This document shows, piece by piece, positions 9,370-19,448 of a DNA stretch of 64,000 nt. Positions within the stretch are counted from its first letter, which is position 1, and each line of letters opens with the position of its first letter. The notes under the pieces are model-generated. The model made no database searches. It was not told the origin of the DNA and worked only from the letters and a program-made list of their open reading frames with translations. Source of the DNA: Closterium sp. Naga37s-1. Taxonomy: Eukaryota > Streptophyta > Zygnematophyceae > Desmidiales > Closteriaceae. The translations under genes were made by a program, and so were the position numbers. The stretch spans positions 413,501 to 477,500 of the forward strand of contig CANJKZ010000778.1 of assembly GCA_947471745.1 (NCBI GenBank), written 5' to 3'.

Positions 9370-10774
9370 CTAGAGCTGCAGCCTCACTGGTCCCAATACC
9401 TGGGTCGGGCGGTACACTCAGGTAACAGTCACCCTCAACACTAATAGTCAATGCATACATAGCAGCAAGGATAGCATCATAATCAAGAGCAAAGATATCA
9501 ATCCTCTTCTTAAGCAGATCAGCCCAGCGGGGCAGCTCAGAGGCGTCAGGAAACTGCTCGCGCCAGGCGTCGTCGAGGCGAAAGAAACAGCGCTGCGCCG
9601 TGTGAAACCTCCCACAGGTCTGGCCAGTGCGGTCACCTGTGCGGATGACGTACGGGCAGGTACCTCCACCCCCAGACCCCCCACGCTGAGAGTACCACTC
9701 ACGGAGCTGCTGGGGCGACTGGGTCTCGCTGGGACGCTGCTGCTGCTGCCTCTGGCCGCCGCCGAACCCGCCACGCTGCACCGCTCCACCGCGCCCTCCA
9801 CCAGCTCCACCGCCGCCACCACTGCCACCACCACCCCCGCCACCTCCACCACCGCCGCCTCCACCACCCCCGGCTCCGCCACCGCCCCCCCCACCACCAG
9901 CACCACTCCCTCCACCGCCGCCACCGCCGCCGCCCCCTCCACCCCCTCCACCACTACCTCCCCCGCCGCCACCTCCGCCACCCCGGCCCCCCTTGCCCCT
10001 GTCGCCCTTGCGCCGCCCACTGGGAGCGTACGCAGCTCCGACCCCCTCAGCACCTAGGAAGTCGACAGCAGCAGCAGATGCAATGGAGGGGAGAAGGGGG
10101 GAGGGGGAACATCCCTCAAAGAAGGGAGTGCGAGGGTCGCCACGAGAGGCACCTACAGCTACAATGCTCTTCTCAGCTGCAAGGAGTTCCTTCTCGAGTA
10201 GGTCGACAGTGAGGTCTGTGGGGGAGAGAGCGAGAAAGTGGTCCCTGACAGCGCGAAGAGAGTCAGGGAGGCGAGTGACTAGGTGGTAGAGGGTGAGGTA
10301 CATCGGGGGGGGGTTCTTGGCTAGGAAATCGGGGGGGAGCGCGGCACGGTAGCGGAGATCACTAGTACGGAGGTGAGTGATGAGGTCAGCTACAGTGGCA
10401 AAGGCAGACAGATCCGGGAAGAGATAGGGCAGTGAGAGACGGCCTATCGCAGCAGTAGCAGGGGAGGAGTAGCGTGCAACTACAGCATCGTACAGTTCCT
10501 TAGCGGTCTTATGCTGGCCGAAGTGCTCGCGCTCATCTAACGGTAGGTGACTGCGAACGGCTAGGCGAGCATGGGCGTCACGAGTCTGCCACAGTGAGCG
10601 AGCAGTACTGTCAGCAGTAGCAGCAGGTGCGGGGGCAGCGCCGGACGTGTGGTCATATAGGGAAACGTCGTCCTTGGCAGTGATCTGGAGGAACAGGTGT
10701 AGGTCATCGAGCCAGACATCAAACTTAATCGGTCGGCCCTCAGCGTCAAAAGTGAGAACAGTGGGACTGGCCAT
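9350..10774 (-). CDS. copia C Gag (474 aa)
   Basis: Starts ATG at 10774, soon after a CAGTAG-type microsatellite. Residues 1 to about 230 are a UBN2/copia-type Gag (FDVWLDDLHLFLQ, KELYDAVVARYSSP, LHLVTRLPDSL-type text). A glycine run of about 90 residues follows, encoded by CCACC/GCC-rich DNA at 9790-10000, then QQLREWYSQR, then a Cys-containing segment (TCPYVIRTGDRTGQTCGRFH) in place of a classic CCHC knuckle. The open frame is intact. Confidence 0.85.
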   Translation of the reverse strand: MASPTVLTFDAEGRPIKFDVWLDDLHLFLQITAKDDVSLYDHTSGAAPAPAATADSTARSLWQTRDAHARLAVRSHLPLDEREHFGQHKTAKELYDAVVARYSSPATAAIGRLSLPYLFPDLSAFATVADLITHLRTSDLRYRAALPPDFLAKNPPPMYLTLYHLVTRLPDSLRAVRDHFLALSPTDLTVDLLEKELLAAEKSIVAVGASRGDPRTPFFEGCSPSPLLPSIASAAAVDFLGAEGVGAAYAPSGRRKGDRGKGGRGGGGGGGGGSGGGGGGGGGGGGGGGSGAGGGGGGGGAGGGGGGGGGGGGGGGGSGGGGGAGGGRGGAVQRGGFGGGQRQQQQRPSETQSPQQLREWYSQRGGSGGGGTCPYVIRTGDRTGQTCGRFHTAQRCFFRLDDAWREQFPDASELPRWADLLKKRIDIFALDYDAILAAMYALTISVEGDCYLSVPPDPGIGTSEAAALGASASW

Positions 10775-11416
10775 AGTGGCAGTAGCAGTAGCAGCAGTAG
10801 CAGTAGGAGTAGCAGCAGTAGCAGTAGCAGTAGCAGCAGTAGCAGGAGCAGGAGCAGTAGTTGCTGCACGTGGGGCGGCGCGGCTCGGTCAGGGCGGCGC
10901 GATTCGGGCGGCGCGACTCGGGCGGCGCGGCTCGGGCAGGGCGGCGCGGCTCGGACTAGGCTACGCGGCACGGTGCGACGGTGGGCCTGCGCGTGGGCGG
11001 CTGTAGCGGGCGGTCCGTGGCTGTGCGTGGGCTGCAGTCGCGCGTGGGCGGCGGCTTACGAGGGCGACGAGGCGGCCTGCGGGCGGGGCTGCGGCGCTCT
11101 GGACGGCCAGGAGGGCCGGTCGACGGGCGGCTAGCGGGCTGTTCGTGGCGGCGCTAGTCGCGCGGGCGGCTAACAGTCGGCGCGCGCGCAGAAAAGGCCG
11201 CGCGCGGGCTGCTAGCGGGCTCGTGCGCTAAAAGAAAAAGGGCCACGCGCGGCACTAGCGAGCTGCGCACGGGCAGCAGGAGAAGGAGAGGCGCACGAGG
11301 GCGCACTAGGAGAGAGGCGCTCGAGGGCGCTAAGTCGATACGGCGCTCGAGGGCGCTTCAAGCGGTGGGCCCTTAGGTAAGTGGTCCTAGGTCTAGAACC
11401 TAAGCTCTTAATACCA
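10775..11416 (-). other. copia C 5' leader with primer-binding site
   Basis: GC-rich 640-bp leader between the 5' LTR and Gag. The LTR-proximal bases give the primer-binding site (positions 11398-11416 on the complement). 10780-10860 is a (GCAGTA)n microsatellite just upstream of the Gag ATG. No gene is seen. Confidence 0.75.
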
Positions 11417-11542
11417 TGTCAGAAAGAAGAAGTGATCAACTAGAAACATTTGGGAGTACAAGTATGAAACCCTAGAGAAATGTACACCCTAAAGGCTAAC
11501 CCACTGTAGCCTACAAAACAGAAACATATACAATGTTTGACA
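11417..11542 (-). repeat. 5' LTR of copia C (126 bp)
   Basis: Partner of 4479-4604 with three substitutions. It is followed on the right by the target duplication GCTCC (11543-11547), then gypsy-1 gag sequence. Confidence 0.93.
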
Positions 11543-11627
11543 GCTCCAACTCGCTAGACATAGTCTGCATGCTAGATTGCATCGTCCAAAAGCCCTGCAT
11601 GAAACGGTTAAACTCAGCCTGGCCCAT
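11543..11627 (-). pseudogene. gypsy-1 Gag N-terminus (upstream of the copia C insertion)
   Basis: Starts ATG at 11625-11627 on the complement: MGQAEFNRFMQGF, then MSSELE. Across the copia C insertion, with one GCTCC copy, this frame continues into RLRVENAELRQ on the far side. The insertion therefore hit a predicted coiled-coil at the Gag N-terminus. It confirms both the gypsy-1 start and the copia C target site. Confidence 0.85.
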
Positions 11628-11831
11628 ATTTCTCAGGCTTCTCCTAACGAGCAGCGGGTTAACAACGTTTTTTTTTTACTTTGATGAAGGCGCAAACGCT
11701 ATTAGTCGGAGCGAGATAATCGTATCTAACTCTCAGCCGACCGCTTTGCAGCTCACCAAGTCTATCGCACCCCTGCACTAAACTACCCCAGAAAGTGGAG
11801 GGTAACCTAGGAAAGTAGCTCTGATACCAAG
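11628..11831 (-). other. gypsy-1 leader and primer-binding site
   Basis: On the complement, next to 11831, the sequence reads CTTGGTATCAGAGC, an initiator-Met tRNA-type primer-binding site. A run of ten T lies at 11669-11678. There is no coding potential. The site directly abuts the LTR of the oppositely oriented gypsy-2. Confidence 0.75.
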
Positions 11832-12202
11832 TGTTATGAGTTGTACGAAAGAAGAGTGCGCAGAATGCAATATCGCGGAAGTGATTACAGCTACTGAGCA
11901 AACAACGAGGCCTAGGCATAATATAGCAAAGCTAGCTAGGCCGAGGTCGCGGAGTCGCGCGAAGGCTGAGTGCAGGTTTGGGGTTGGGAAACCCGAAGGC
12001 GACGTGAAGGACGTACGGAAGGCGAGGTCGGCGGACCGAGCCTGAACTCCGAAAAGTTGGAATTGTACGCGTACGGAGTGCCTCAGTAAGGAATTAGGAA
12101 AATTCCTTATAGCTATATATTGTTCGCACACTCTTTGGCTCATTGTATTGTTTTGCTTTGATAGTGCAATTCTCGCTCGCTTGCTCAATTGCATTCGTAA
12201 CA
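11832..12202 (+). repeat. LTR of gypsy-2 (371 bp), plus orientation
   Basis: Begins TGTTATGAG and ends TTCGTAACA; a primer-binding site (CTAGGTATTCAGAGCC) starts at 12203. A TATA-like stretch (TATAGCTATATATTG) near 12108 supports the plus orientation. The U3 start resembles 32413-32583. The left end touches gypsy-1's primer-binding site with no spacer. Confidence 0.75.
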
Positions 12203-12272
12203 CTAGGTATTCAGAGCCTACGATCTCTTCTCGGACAGCACCCACACCTTCGCTTCGCCCGACACCCCCGCC

Positions 12273-13330
12273 ATGGCTAAATTCAATCTCGCAACATTGA
12301 TGCAAGAGCGCCTCGACCAACTCGTGCGCCAACTCGAGGAATCGACGCTCGAAATCGCGACGCTCATGGCGGAACGCAACTCCGCCCGACATCAATCAAC
12401 GGTGAATGCACCAACACCAGCACCCGCAAATGCACCTGAACAATTGGAAGAACCGATTATCATTTCATCCGGCACACCGTCGCAGCACAACAGCGTGGGA
12501 CAGCGCTCAGGCAGCCAACGACCGCGCCGCCCAATCTATGCCGGGCATGGCGAGAACCAGGACCACAGTGGGGGTGAATGCACCTCGCAAGGCTCCTCGT
12601 CACGTCGGATTTGCAGCATTAGCCAGAAACGACGACATTGGTGAGCCGATGCCACTCAAGCCGCAGCGCCCGCCCCGCTTCGATCCTAGCCAGCGTGGAG
12701 GTCCGACGGTTCAATCGTGGATGTTTACGATGAACATGTTTTTTTACACGAACTACATCACGTCGGATGCAACGAAGATCCGGTACGCCGTATCGTTGTT
12801 GCGAGGCCCCGCCATGAACTGGTGGCGAGTCATTGTGACGTCGCCGCGCGCCTACAAGCCACTGTCGCAAGAGGAAGGGCGCGCGGGTCCAGCCGTCATC
12901 TGGAGTTCGTTCTGCAAAACTGCCCAATACAGCATGTGGGAAGCGTTGTGCGCAGGGCTTCGGACGCGCTTCGAGCCGGTCGCGGCTCCGATTTCGGCAC
13001 GCCAGAGGCTACGCACTTGGCGGCAGCTCGGGTCGGTTCAAGATTACACCAGCGGTTTTCTCGAGCTGTGTGAGCAAGTCGGCTACATGCACGAGGCGGA
13101 GCGGGTGGACCGTTACATCGGTGGGTTGAAGACGGACATCTCGCACGAAATTTATCTTCCCGGAATTTCTAGCTTCAACGAAATCCAAGCGCTCGTCGAG
13201 AAGATCGATATTTTGCGCCGTCCAAGACCGGGGTCCTACTACGAACATCGTCCTAGGGGACCGATCGAGCATGCCACTGTACATGCCGTCGCGGCAAACG
13301 CAGCTGCCGCACCATTCAACTTGCAACAGG
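12273..13330 (+). pseudogene. gypsy-2 Gag, frameshifted and truncated
   Basis: ATG at 12273 lies 70 bases after the primer-binding site. The N-terminus is a coiled-coil-like QERLDQLVRQLEESTLE segment. The frame is lost near 12470, and the Gag continues in the next frame with IRYAVSLLRGPAMNWWR and RLRTWRQLGSVQDYTSGF, homologous to gypsy-1 Gag. It ends about 13330 where copia D leader sequence begins, before any zinc knuckle. Protease and pol of gypsy-2 are absent. Confidence 0.8.
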
Positions 13331-13439
13331 TCGTACTGCCGTACCAACTGCCGTACCAACTGCCGTAACTGCTGTACCTACTGCCGTACCTAGGTTAGGT
13401 TTGCACCACGCTGCCCCTCATGCGCTGCCTTTCTCACGC

Positions 13440-14490
13440 CGCCCTGGGCTGCCCTTTGCGCGCAGCCAGTCTACGGTCTCCTTCTGGCGCCCCCCGAGTT
13501 GCACGACACACCGAGGACGATAGTTGTGGCTCTTGGCTTTGCTCCTTCGACTGCCGACCCGTCCTTGTTTCTGCGCACTGACTCTACTTTGCCGCCGTTC
13601 TACATCCTCGTTTACGTTGACGATTTGGTCTTTGCGAATATTCATAGTGAGGCACTGCCCTTGTGAAGGTGGAGCTGCAGAAGTGACATACTTGCACTAA
13701 CCTGGGAGCAGATATCTTGGTTTGCATATCACCCGGGACAAAGCAACGTGCACCATAACTCTGACTCAGTCACACATGGTGCAGCAGGTCCTTTAGCGTT
13801 CCTGCTTTCATTTCTCCACGCTACAGCCTACTCCTCTTCGCTCGGGCCACTCTCTAGCAGCTCCACTTTCGTACCCAGAGCCGAGTGGGTTGCCTTATGT
13901 ACCTGATGACGTGCACTCGACCTGACCTCACGCAACCTCTCAGCATCCTGGCGTGCTACGTTGCGCCTGGCAGACACCGCCCTGAGCAATGGCGGGTTGG
14001 TACGAAGGTGCTGCGATACTTGGTGAGTACATCAAGCTTGGGGCTTGTGCTTTCAGGACGGGGTCGAGTTGTGCTCACAGGACACTCAAACGCTTTGTGG
14101 ATTTCCCGGCCTTCACATGACTACACCTAGTCGTGACACTGGCTCTGTCTCGTGGAGCTCCACTCGCTCATCTTATGTGCTGTGGTCTACACTAAGTGGA
14201 CCTACTTGCCGATCGACTTGGGTGAGCGACCTCGTTCTCCTCCAATTCGGTACGCTGATAACAAGGCCATGACTGCCTTGTCTCGGGAGCAAAGACTTGA
14301 GCACATAACAAAGCACATTGTCCTTCATCAATTTCTCGTGTGAGAGTTGCAGCAGTGCGGTCAGCTTCGCCGTGGCCTCACAAGCCAAGAATAATGATAT
14401 CTTCACCAAGGCTCTTTGGTCTGGTGATCATCAGCATTTCTGCACTGCTATAGGCCTTGTGCCTACTCTGCCTCACTTGCTTACCTCTTG
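13440..14490 (+). pseudogene. copia D RT and RNase H remnants
   Basis: RT text starts QPVYGLLLAPPELHDT and reaches FYILVYVDDLVFA, with the YVDD box kept, then a stop at 13665. 13885-14130 gives CLMYLMTCTRPDL, and 14152-14343 gives RNase H pieces (DLGERPRSPP, NKAMTALSREQRLEH). Several frameshifts and stops separate these blocks; homology to copia C is clear. Confidence 0.82.
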
Positions 14491-14740
14491 ACTTTGCCTT
14501 GTGCTTTGATATACATATAAACATATATATTTAATTGCATAATTACTCTTGCTAGTTTGTAATCACTATACCCCTTGTGTTATTATAACACTGCACCTGA
14601 ACTGGCCTTGTGGCCGCAAGCTTGTGCTCGGACTGTGTGATGATCTTGAGATCCCCCTCGAGCTTTGTTTTGTTTCCTCTCTTAGCTGTTCTTGTGACCG
14701 TTTGTTATTCTTGCTTGCCCCCACTTCGCTTATGGGGTTG

Positions 14741-14850
14741 TGTTAAATTATATATCAGGTTGTTGTTATAGGCTCTAGTGGGGTAGCCTATGTAGGGTAT
14801 AACCCATTTAGGTTACTTGCATTATTATCCTTTCCTTCTTTACAATATCA
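14741..14850 (+). repeat. 3' LTR of copia D (110 bp)
   Basis: TGTTAAATTA...ACAATATCA, preceded by the polypurine-like TATGGGGTTG. It is related to the short LTRs of copia B, C, G and H. Confidence 0.72.
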
Positions 14851-14879
14851 GGCCCGCATGTTAGATCTAATAAAATTCC

Positions 14880-16255
14880 ACCTTTCTTGTCGACGTCCAC
14901 TCATCTTCTTGAAACATGCTTCCCTTGAGCTGCTCGCTGTTGCTAATACATAACTATTAGGTCTATACGATGCCATCCTAGCTAGCTCAGCAACCTCCAG
15001 AATCACTGCTCCATTGAGATCCGATAGTAGAACTTCCTTTCAGGTGGCTAGTGCTGCCTCCCATGCTTCAAGCGCACATTTCCGTCGTTCAGCTACCCGT
15101 TACTCAAGTCAGCAACCAGATGTATTCAACTCCCCTTTTGCTGTTAAAAATTTGCTTGTGGTAGGCCCCCTAGTTCCCACTCCATCAATCATTTTGACCT
15201 CCTTTGGCACCCAAAAAGGCTTCTCTCCGTGAAAAAAATGAACCTTATGAAACATATGTTCTCTTGTGCATACTCCCATCTCTTTGCAACAGGGGGCGGA
15301 GATTGGCCTACAACGTTTGCTAGTTTACTCGCCATGGCTTTCCACTTGTCACCTCCTCTTTTACAACACCGCATCACCACCTTGTGGGCCGGCATCGTCG
15401 CCCACCCAACTGGCATGCTCGCCGCTTGTCCTACCAACCAGCACTTCGTCGTGCCTTGTTTTTGAGTATAAGCGCCATGCTGTCTATCAGTCAGGTTAAT
15501 CACTCTCGGCCGTCTTTCCTGTCCATGCAGGCGAGGTTCCCCTTCCAAAGCATGGCTTTGCCACTCGAGACAATAAATTTTCGTAGACCATGCGAATCTC
15601 CTTGGCAGACCATCATAAGATGGCGGGTAGATCTGTGTTCGAAATAGGAGTATTGTGACCTGTGCTAACATCGGCGCGTGTTGGTGTTTCCTCTTGGTCA
15701 GCGTCCTACAGGTTAGATCTATTGTCTTTTCCCATCACGACTCCCGCGCACCGTTTGGTGTGAACCATACTCCTATAAACCTCATTGGCTCACCTTTATC
15801 CGCCCATCAGTATTTTGTAGCTGTAGACGGTTTTAACCTCTTCTTGCGTAGCAGCACCATGGTGTTTGCATGCTTTCTCTCCAACGTCATTCAAATGTTT
15901 GCATGCTTTCTCTATCTACACTCTCCCATTTTCAACACCAAAAGTATGTCATCTCCATACCCAAAGTACATTTTTTTCCTCAAACGCTGCTCCTATCTCC
16001 CCCGACATAATGGCTCTGCTGCACAGATGAAAGATATGGAAAAGTGGGCAGTCATCCCCATTGCCTCTTCTAGCCAGCTGTTGATAAGCAGCTGTGTCCC
16101 TGCATATGATGAAAACCTTCTGTTCACCTCGCATACTCACACGAAAAGCCCATGTCTACAACGTCTGGAACATGGACTCTCTTGAGAATGAATCATAAGC
16201 ATTCTGAAAATCCACCATAAGGAGATACAAGTCTTCATTGCCTACAGCCAATGCA
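14880..16255 (-). pseudogene. LINE (non-LTR retrotransposon) remnant, LINE-1
   Basis: Minus-strand decayed LINE of the same family as the one at 43306-46770. Shared landmarks in order: DFQNAYDSFSRE (RT palm) near 16170; a Y-G-D-D box (FGYGDD) near 15960; FIGVWFTPNG near 15770; and MPVGWATMPAHKVVMR with GGDKWKAMASK near 15390. Stops and frameshifts are frequent. The right edge joins a copia integrase fragment at about 16256. 14880-15190 is the most decayed part. Confidence 0.72.
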
Positions 16256-16765
16256 GGACAGGACGCGGGGAGTGGCTGGGTGGTAAAACTGCCAGTCAGG
16301 GGCGTCGGTGGGAGAGCCAAGGAAGACGCAGCGAACAGTGCGCGCAAAGAGCTTGCTCGCAGTAGGATCGCGGACAAGGACAACTGAACCATAGGATACA
16401 CGAGGCCATAGGTTAAGCTAATGCATGGCGTATCGGACAGCAAACGGCCACGGGAAATGAGGAGCAGCTGCATGGATCATGGAGGTGCGAGCAACCTTCA
16501 TGATCAAACCAATGCGGAGCTCAGGGATTTCATTCTGCAGCGGAGAGGCCGAAAGCGTGAACGACTGGGTGGTGCTCTCCTCACAGCAAAATTTCTCAAG
16601 GAGACTAAAGGCAAACTTGCCACCACGGATAGAGTGAAGACCGAGCACCGGAAAGTCCTGCTGGAAATGTGCTCTCAGCTGGAGATGAACAGTGCGGATC
16701 CAAGGGATCAGAACCATAGACATCGCCCTTATGCTCTAAAGGAAGCACCGTGGCGTAGCGCATGA
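16256..16765 (-). pseudogene. copia integrase fragment
   Basis: IPWIRTVHLQLRAHFQ, LHSIRGGKF (Asp of the DRGG block lost), SASPLQNEIPELRIGL (Glu block degraded) and MIHAAAPHFPWPFAVRYA match the integrase core of copia C. The continuation (VRCVFLGS-like, DWQFYHP-like) lies in another frame up to the LINE junction. Confidence 0.78.
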
Positions 16766-16773
16766 AGTCATTG

Positions 16774-16967
16774 CGGAGAGTCACTCTACAATAATCGTGA
16801 GCTAGACTACGGGGTGTTGGCATGAACTCTAGAAGTGATCGTAGCTTTGCTTAGTTCCTTAACACTTGCACATTCACAGGAGAAATTGGCAAGAGTTTTC
16901 ATTAGCAAAGTTGGAATTACAGGATGATAGCAATGTCAATGACAAGAATGACTACATCAGACACCTA
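16774..16967. repeat. 194-bp dispersed repeat, copy 1
   Basis: Nearly the same sequence as 25018-25211 in the same orientation, including TGTTGGCA and ending GACTACATCA plus a few bases. It could be part of an LTR (TG...CA). The gypsy-3 LTR starts right after it. Confidence 0.7.
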
Positions 16968-16968
16968 G

Positions 16969-17336
16969 TGTGAGAGTACGACGGCTTATGCCAGCTATGC
17001 TTGCTTGCCTTTACTTTATTATGCCATTTCTAGCATAGGTTTATTTTATGCACGCATGAATTGCTTGATTTCCTAGGCTAGGTGCTTTCCTACATTTTAT
17101 TATAGTTATAGCACCGAGCTAGGTTGCGTACACCGAATTCTGGGCTTTTCGTTTGCCACCGAATTGCTTTCTATCGAATTCGGGAAGGCACCGTTCGGGA
17201 CGCTTCGCGACCCTCGGAATCTTCGCGTAACACCTGGTTACTGGGCCTTGTGTCGAGCATATATATAGCATCGTGTTGTACCAAGGTGATCATTCAATTC
17301 ACATTCTCTTTTCTGAGCTAGATCCTAGATCCTACA
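16969..17336 (+). repeat. 5' LTR of gypsy-3 (368 bp)
   Basis: TGTGAGAGTACG...GATCCTACA. A TATATATAGC stretch lies near 17264. The primer-binding site CTTGGTAATCAGATCC starts at 17337. The leader to gag (17337-17746) shows no gene. Confidence 0.78.
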
Positions 17337-17746
17337 CTTGGTAATCAGATCCTGTTTTCACGCGAAGTTTTTCGACCGATAAAACCTAGCTTTTAAAACC
17401 GCGGGGGCGACGACGGAAAGCGCTGATTTCGGGTACGTCAACCAGTTCCGCGCTGTTTTTTAACGTCCCCCTCGAACCGGTTTTCCTCGGGTCCAAAGAC
17501 GAAATTTGGAATTTCGACCGTCAGATCGATTCGAATCTCAACGGCCCTGAAAATTTCGCCCAAAAGGGTTGCAATTTAAAGCGTCGGATCGAATTTCTTC
17601 TCAACGGCCAAGATCAGACGCGAATTTCATTTACGCAACTTACAGAATCAGCGCTCGTCATTTCTAAAGTCGTTTCGACTCGCAGTAAGTCGACCAGCGC
17701 ATAGAATTTATTTATTTTCGTCGCGCATCTTCCTATAAATCGCCAA

Positions 17747-18910
17747 ATGGAGGAAAATGGTGATAATTCCGTACAAAAATTTACGGAGTTACACACCGAC
17801 GTGAACCAGTTGCGAGCGGCACTCCAGCAGATAGAGGAGCTTCTCGCGAACCAGTCGGGAGCCGCCACGGCAGCAGCGAACGTAGTAGCGAATGTAGCAG
17901 CGACGCCAGCAGCAGCAGCAGCGGCGACACCGACACTTCACTCAGCAGCAACGGTTGCGGCTACAGTGAATCTTGAGGCGGCACGTCCAAGGCTATCAGA
18001 AACATTCAATCCGAATGCGAGAGACACCGACGTCTGTCGATTCATTGCGGCCCTCGAAATTTACTTCGAGGCCGTTGGCTGTACGACCCCGACACACGAT
18101 GCAATGCGGATTCGGCTCGCAGTGACACTGTTACGAGGCCCAGTGCTCGAGTGGATTTACAATAGCAACGAGGTCCAAGGCGAGGGGTCATGGACGTAGT
18201 TTCGGGCAGCTTTAATTCAACGTTTCGAACCGATTGATTCCAGCTACATGGCGCGGCAGCAGATTCATCGGCACAAACAGTACGGCAGCGTAAAACAGTA
18301 CACGCCGCAGGTGGAGAGCCTCTTCAACCGGATTACAGACCTGACCGAAGGGGAAAAAATCCAAGCGTATACTGAGGGGCTAAAAATGGAAGTCCGCCGA
18401 CAGGTGATTGCCGCAAACTACAACAACTACCGCGACATGGTGTGCGCAGCAGAGAGATTCGATGCGCTGACCCGAGGTCAACCCGACACACGACAACACG
18501 TGCAGAACAGATCATTCAGCACGGATCAATCTGCACCACCCACGACCGCCGACCCGATGGATATCGACAAGATCGACGCGAAGCAGCGGCCGACAAAATA
18601 TGAGAGGTGCGAATTTTGCGGCGCAGCAGGACATCGATTCTTGGCGTGTTGGAAAATGAAGAAGGCACGAGCGGAGCTGCAGGGCACCAACAGTGCGACA
18701 TCCACGATGGCGAAAAAAGGAGATCATGATGGCGCGAATTTAAAACGTCACGACCGGCCGACAACTGGGGAAATTGCGAGACAAATGGAGGCTCCGCGAA
18801 ACAAGACTCTGCACCGACCGAGAAACTCCAGCCGAACACCCACGAGAGTAAGAATATTTCCTCTCGAGGTTTTCAAGCCTTTGAAAAAATCAGGGGAGAT
18901 TTCAAGGCCA
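17747..18910 (+). pseudogene. gypsy-3 Gag with one in-frame stop
   Basis: ATG at 17747. Motifs: FIAALEIYFEAVGC, LAVTLLRGPVLEWIYN, KQYGSVKQYTPQVESLF. A single TAG at 18197-18199 interrupts GSWT/FRAAL, where TGG would restore W; the frame is otherwise open to about 19003. The zinc knuckle CEFCGAAGHRFLAC (CX2CX4HX4C) is intact near 18610. The tail after about 18900 is a junction, not Gag. Confidence 0.85.
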
Positions 18911-18945
18911 AGAAAAAGCCTTTATATTGCATCTTACGACCCCTG

Positions 18946-19448
18946 TTGGACGAATGCGTGGTGGTGTACCTGGACGACATTCTCATCTACTCCAAGAACA
19001 TGAAGGAGCACGTGGAGCATCTACGTAAGGTGTTCGAGATCCTGCGGAAGAACAAATTCTGCGTGAAGTTGTCGAAGAGCGACTTCGCCCTGAAGAAGGT
19101 GCAATTTCTCGGGCACATGGTGAGTGGCGAGGGCGTACACGTGGACCCGCGGAAGATCGAAGCCGTCAAGAAGTGGAAAGTACCGGAGAACGTGAAGGAG
19201 TTGCAGCAGTTCCTAGGCTTCGCCAACTACTACAACAGGTTCGTGCCACAGTACGCTAAGATAGCAGCGCCACTGGCCGACCTACTGAAAAAGGATACGC
19301 CCTACAAATGGGATACTCCTCATCAGCAAGCCATGGAGCAGCTACAGACACCACTGACTACAGCGCCAGTACTCATCCTACCGGACCCAGACAAGGACTA
19401 CGTGGTAGAAGTAGACGCTAGTGACCATGCAGTCGGAGCAGTACTGAT
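18946..19448 (+). pseudogene. gypsy-3 RT C-terminus and RNase H start
   Basis: Begins inside the RT at the catalytic box (VVVYLDDILIYSKN), then FLGHMVSGEGVHVDPRKIEA, LQQFLGFANYYNRFVPQYA, and the first RNase H block VVEVDASDHAVGAVL. The upstream half of RT is absent. The frame is broken at the copia F junction. Confidence 0.85.

Larger units (their letters stand above)
4479..11542 (-). mobile_element. Ty1/copia element with 126-bp LTRs (copia C), complete ends
   Basis: Full-length copia insertion on the minus strand. Both LTRs are 126 bp with TG...CA ends and differ at 3 positions by eye. The 5-bp target duplication GCTCC lies at 4474-4478 and 11543-11547. Next to the 5' LTR a primer-binding site reads TGGTATTAAGAGCTTAGG (initiator-Met tRNA type); next to the 3' LTR is the polypurine tract CCTATGGGGGTG. 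Coding order is Gag, protease, integrase, repeat-rich linker, RT, RNase H. The high LTR identity argues for recent insertion, yet at least two frameshifts are present. Confidence 0.93.
1322..11831 (-). mobile_element. Ty3/gypsy element (gypsy-1), split by copia C
   Basis: Minus-strand gypsy with, in transcription order, a primer-binding site next to 11831, a leader, gag, protease, RT and RNase H. It is interrupted by copia C (4479-11542) within the gag N-terminus and truncated on the left in RNase H by copia-1. No integrase or 3' LTR remains. Several stops and frameshifts show it is dead. Confidence 0.85.
13331..14850 (+). mobile_element. decayed copia (copia D), 5' truncated and internally deleted
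   Basis: Begins with a leader containing repeated CTGCCGTACC units also found in copia G (26800-26836, complement), then jumps directly into RT, so gag, protease and integrase are deleted. It ends in a 110-bp 3' LTR. It replaces the rest of gypsy-2. Confidence 0.78.
16969..19448 (+). mobile_element. Ty3/gypsy element (gypsy-3), internally deleted and 3' truncated
   Basis: 5' LTR, primer-binding site, gag with CCHC knuckle, then a direct jump into the RT C-terminus, with protease and most RT deleted near 18900-18945. It ends abruptly in RNase H at 19448, where minus-strand copia F begins. No 3' LTR remains. Confidence 0.82.

Noticed and set aside
12108..12122. Host gene promoter TATA at 12108
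   Set aside because: It lies inside the gypsy-2 LTR at the expected U3 position.
16774..16967. LTR of copia F
   Set aside because: TG...CA ends exist, but there is no primer-binding site next to the 25018 copy, and shared sequence extends beyond the TG; kept as an unclassified repeat.
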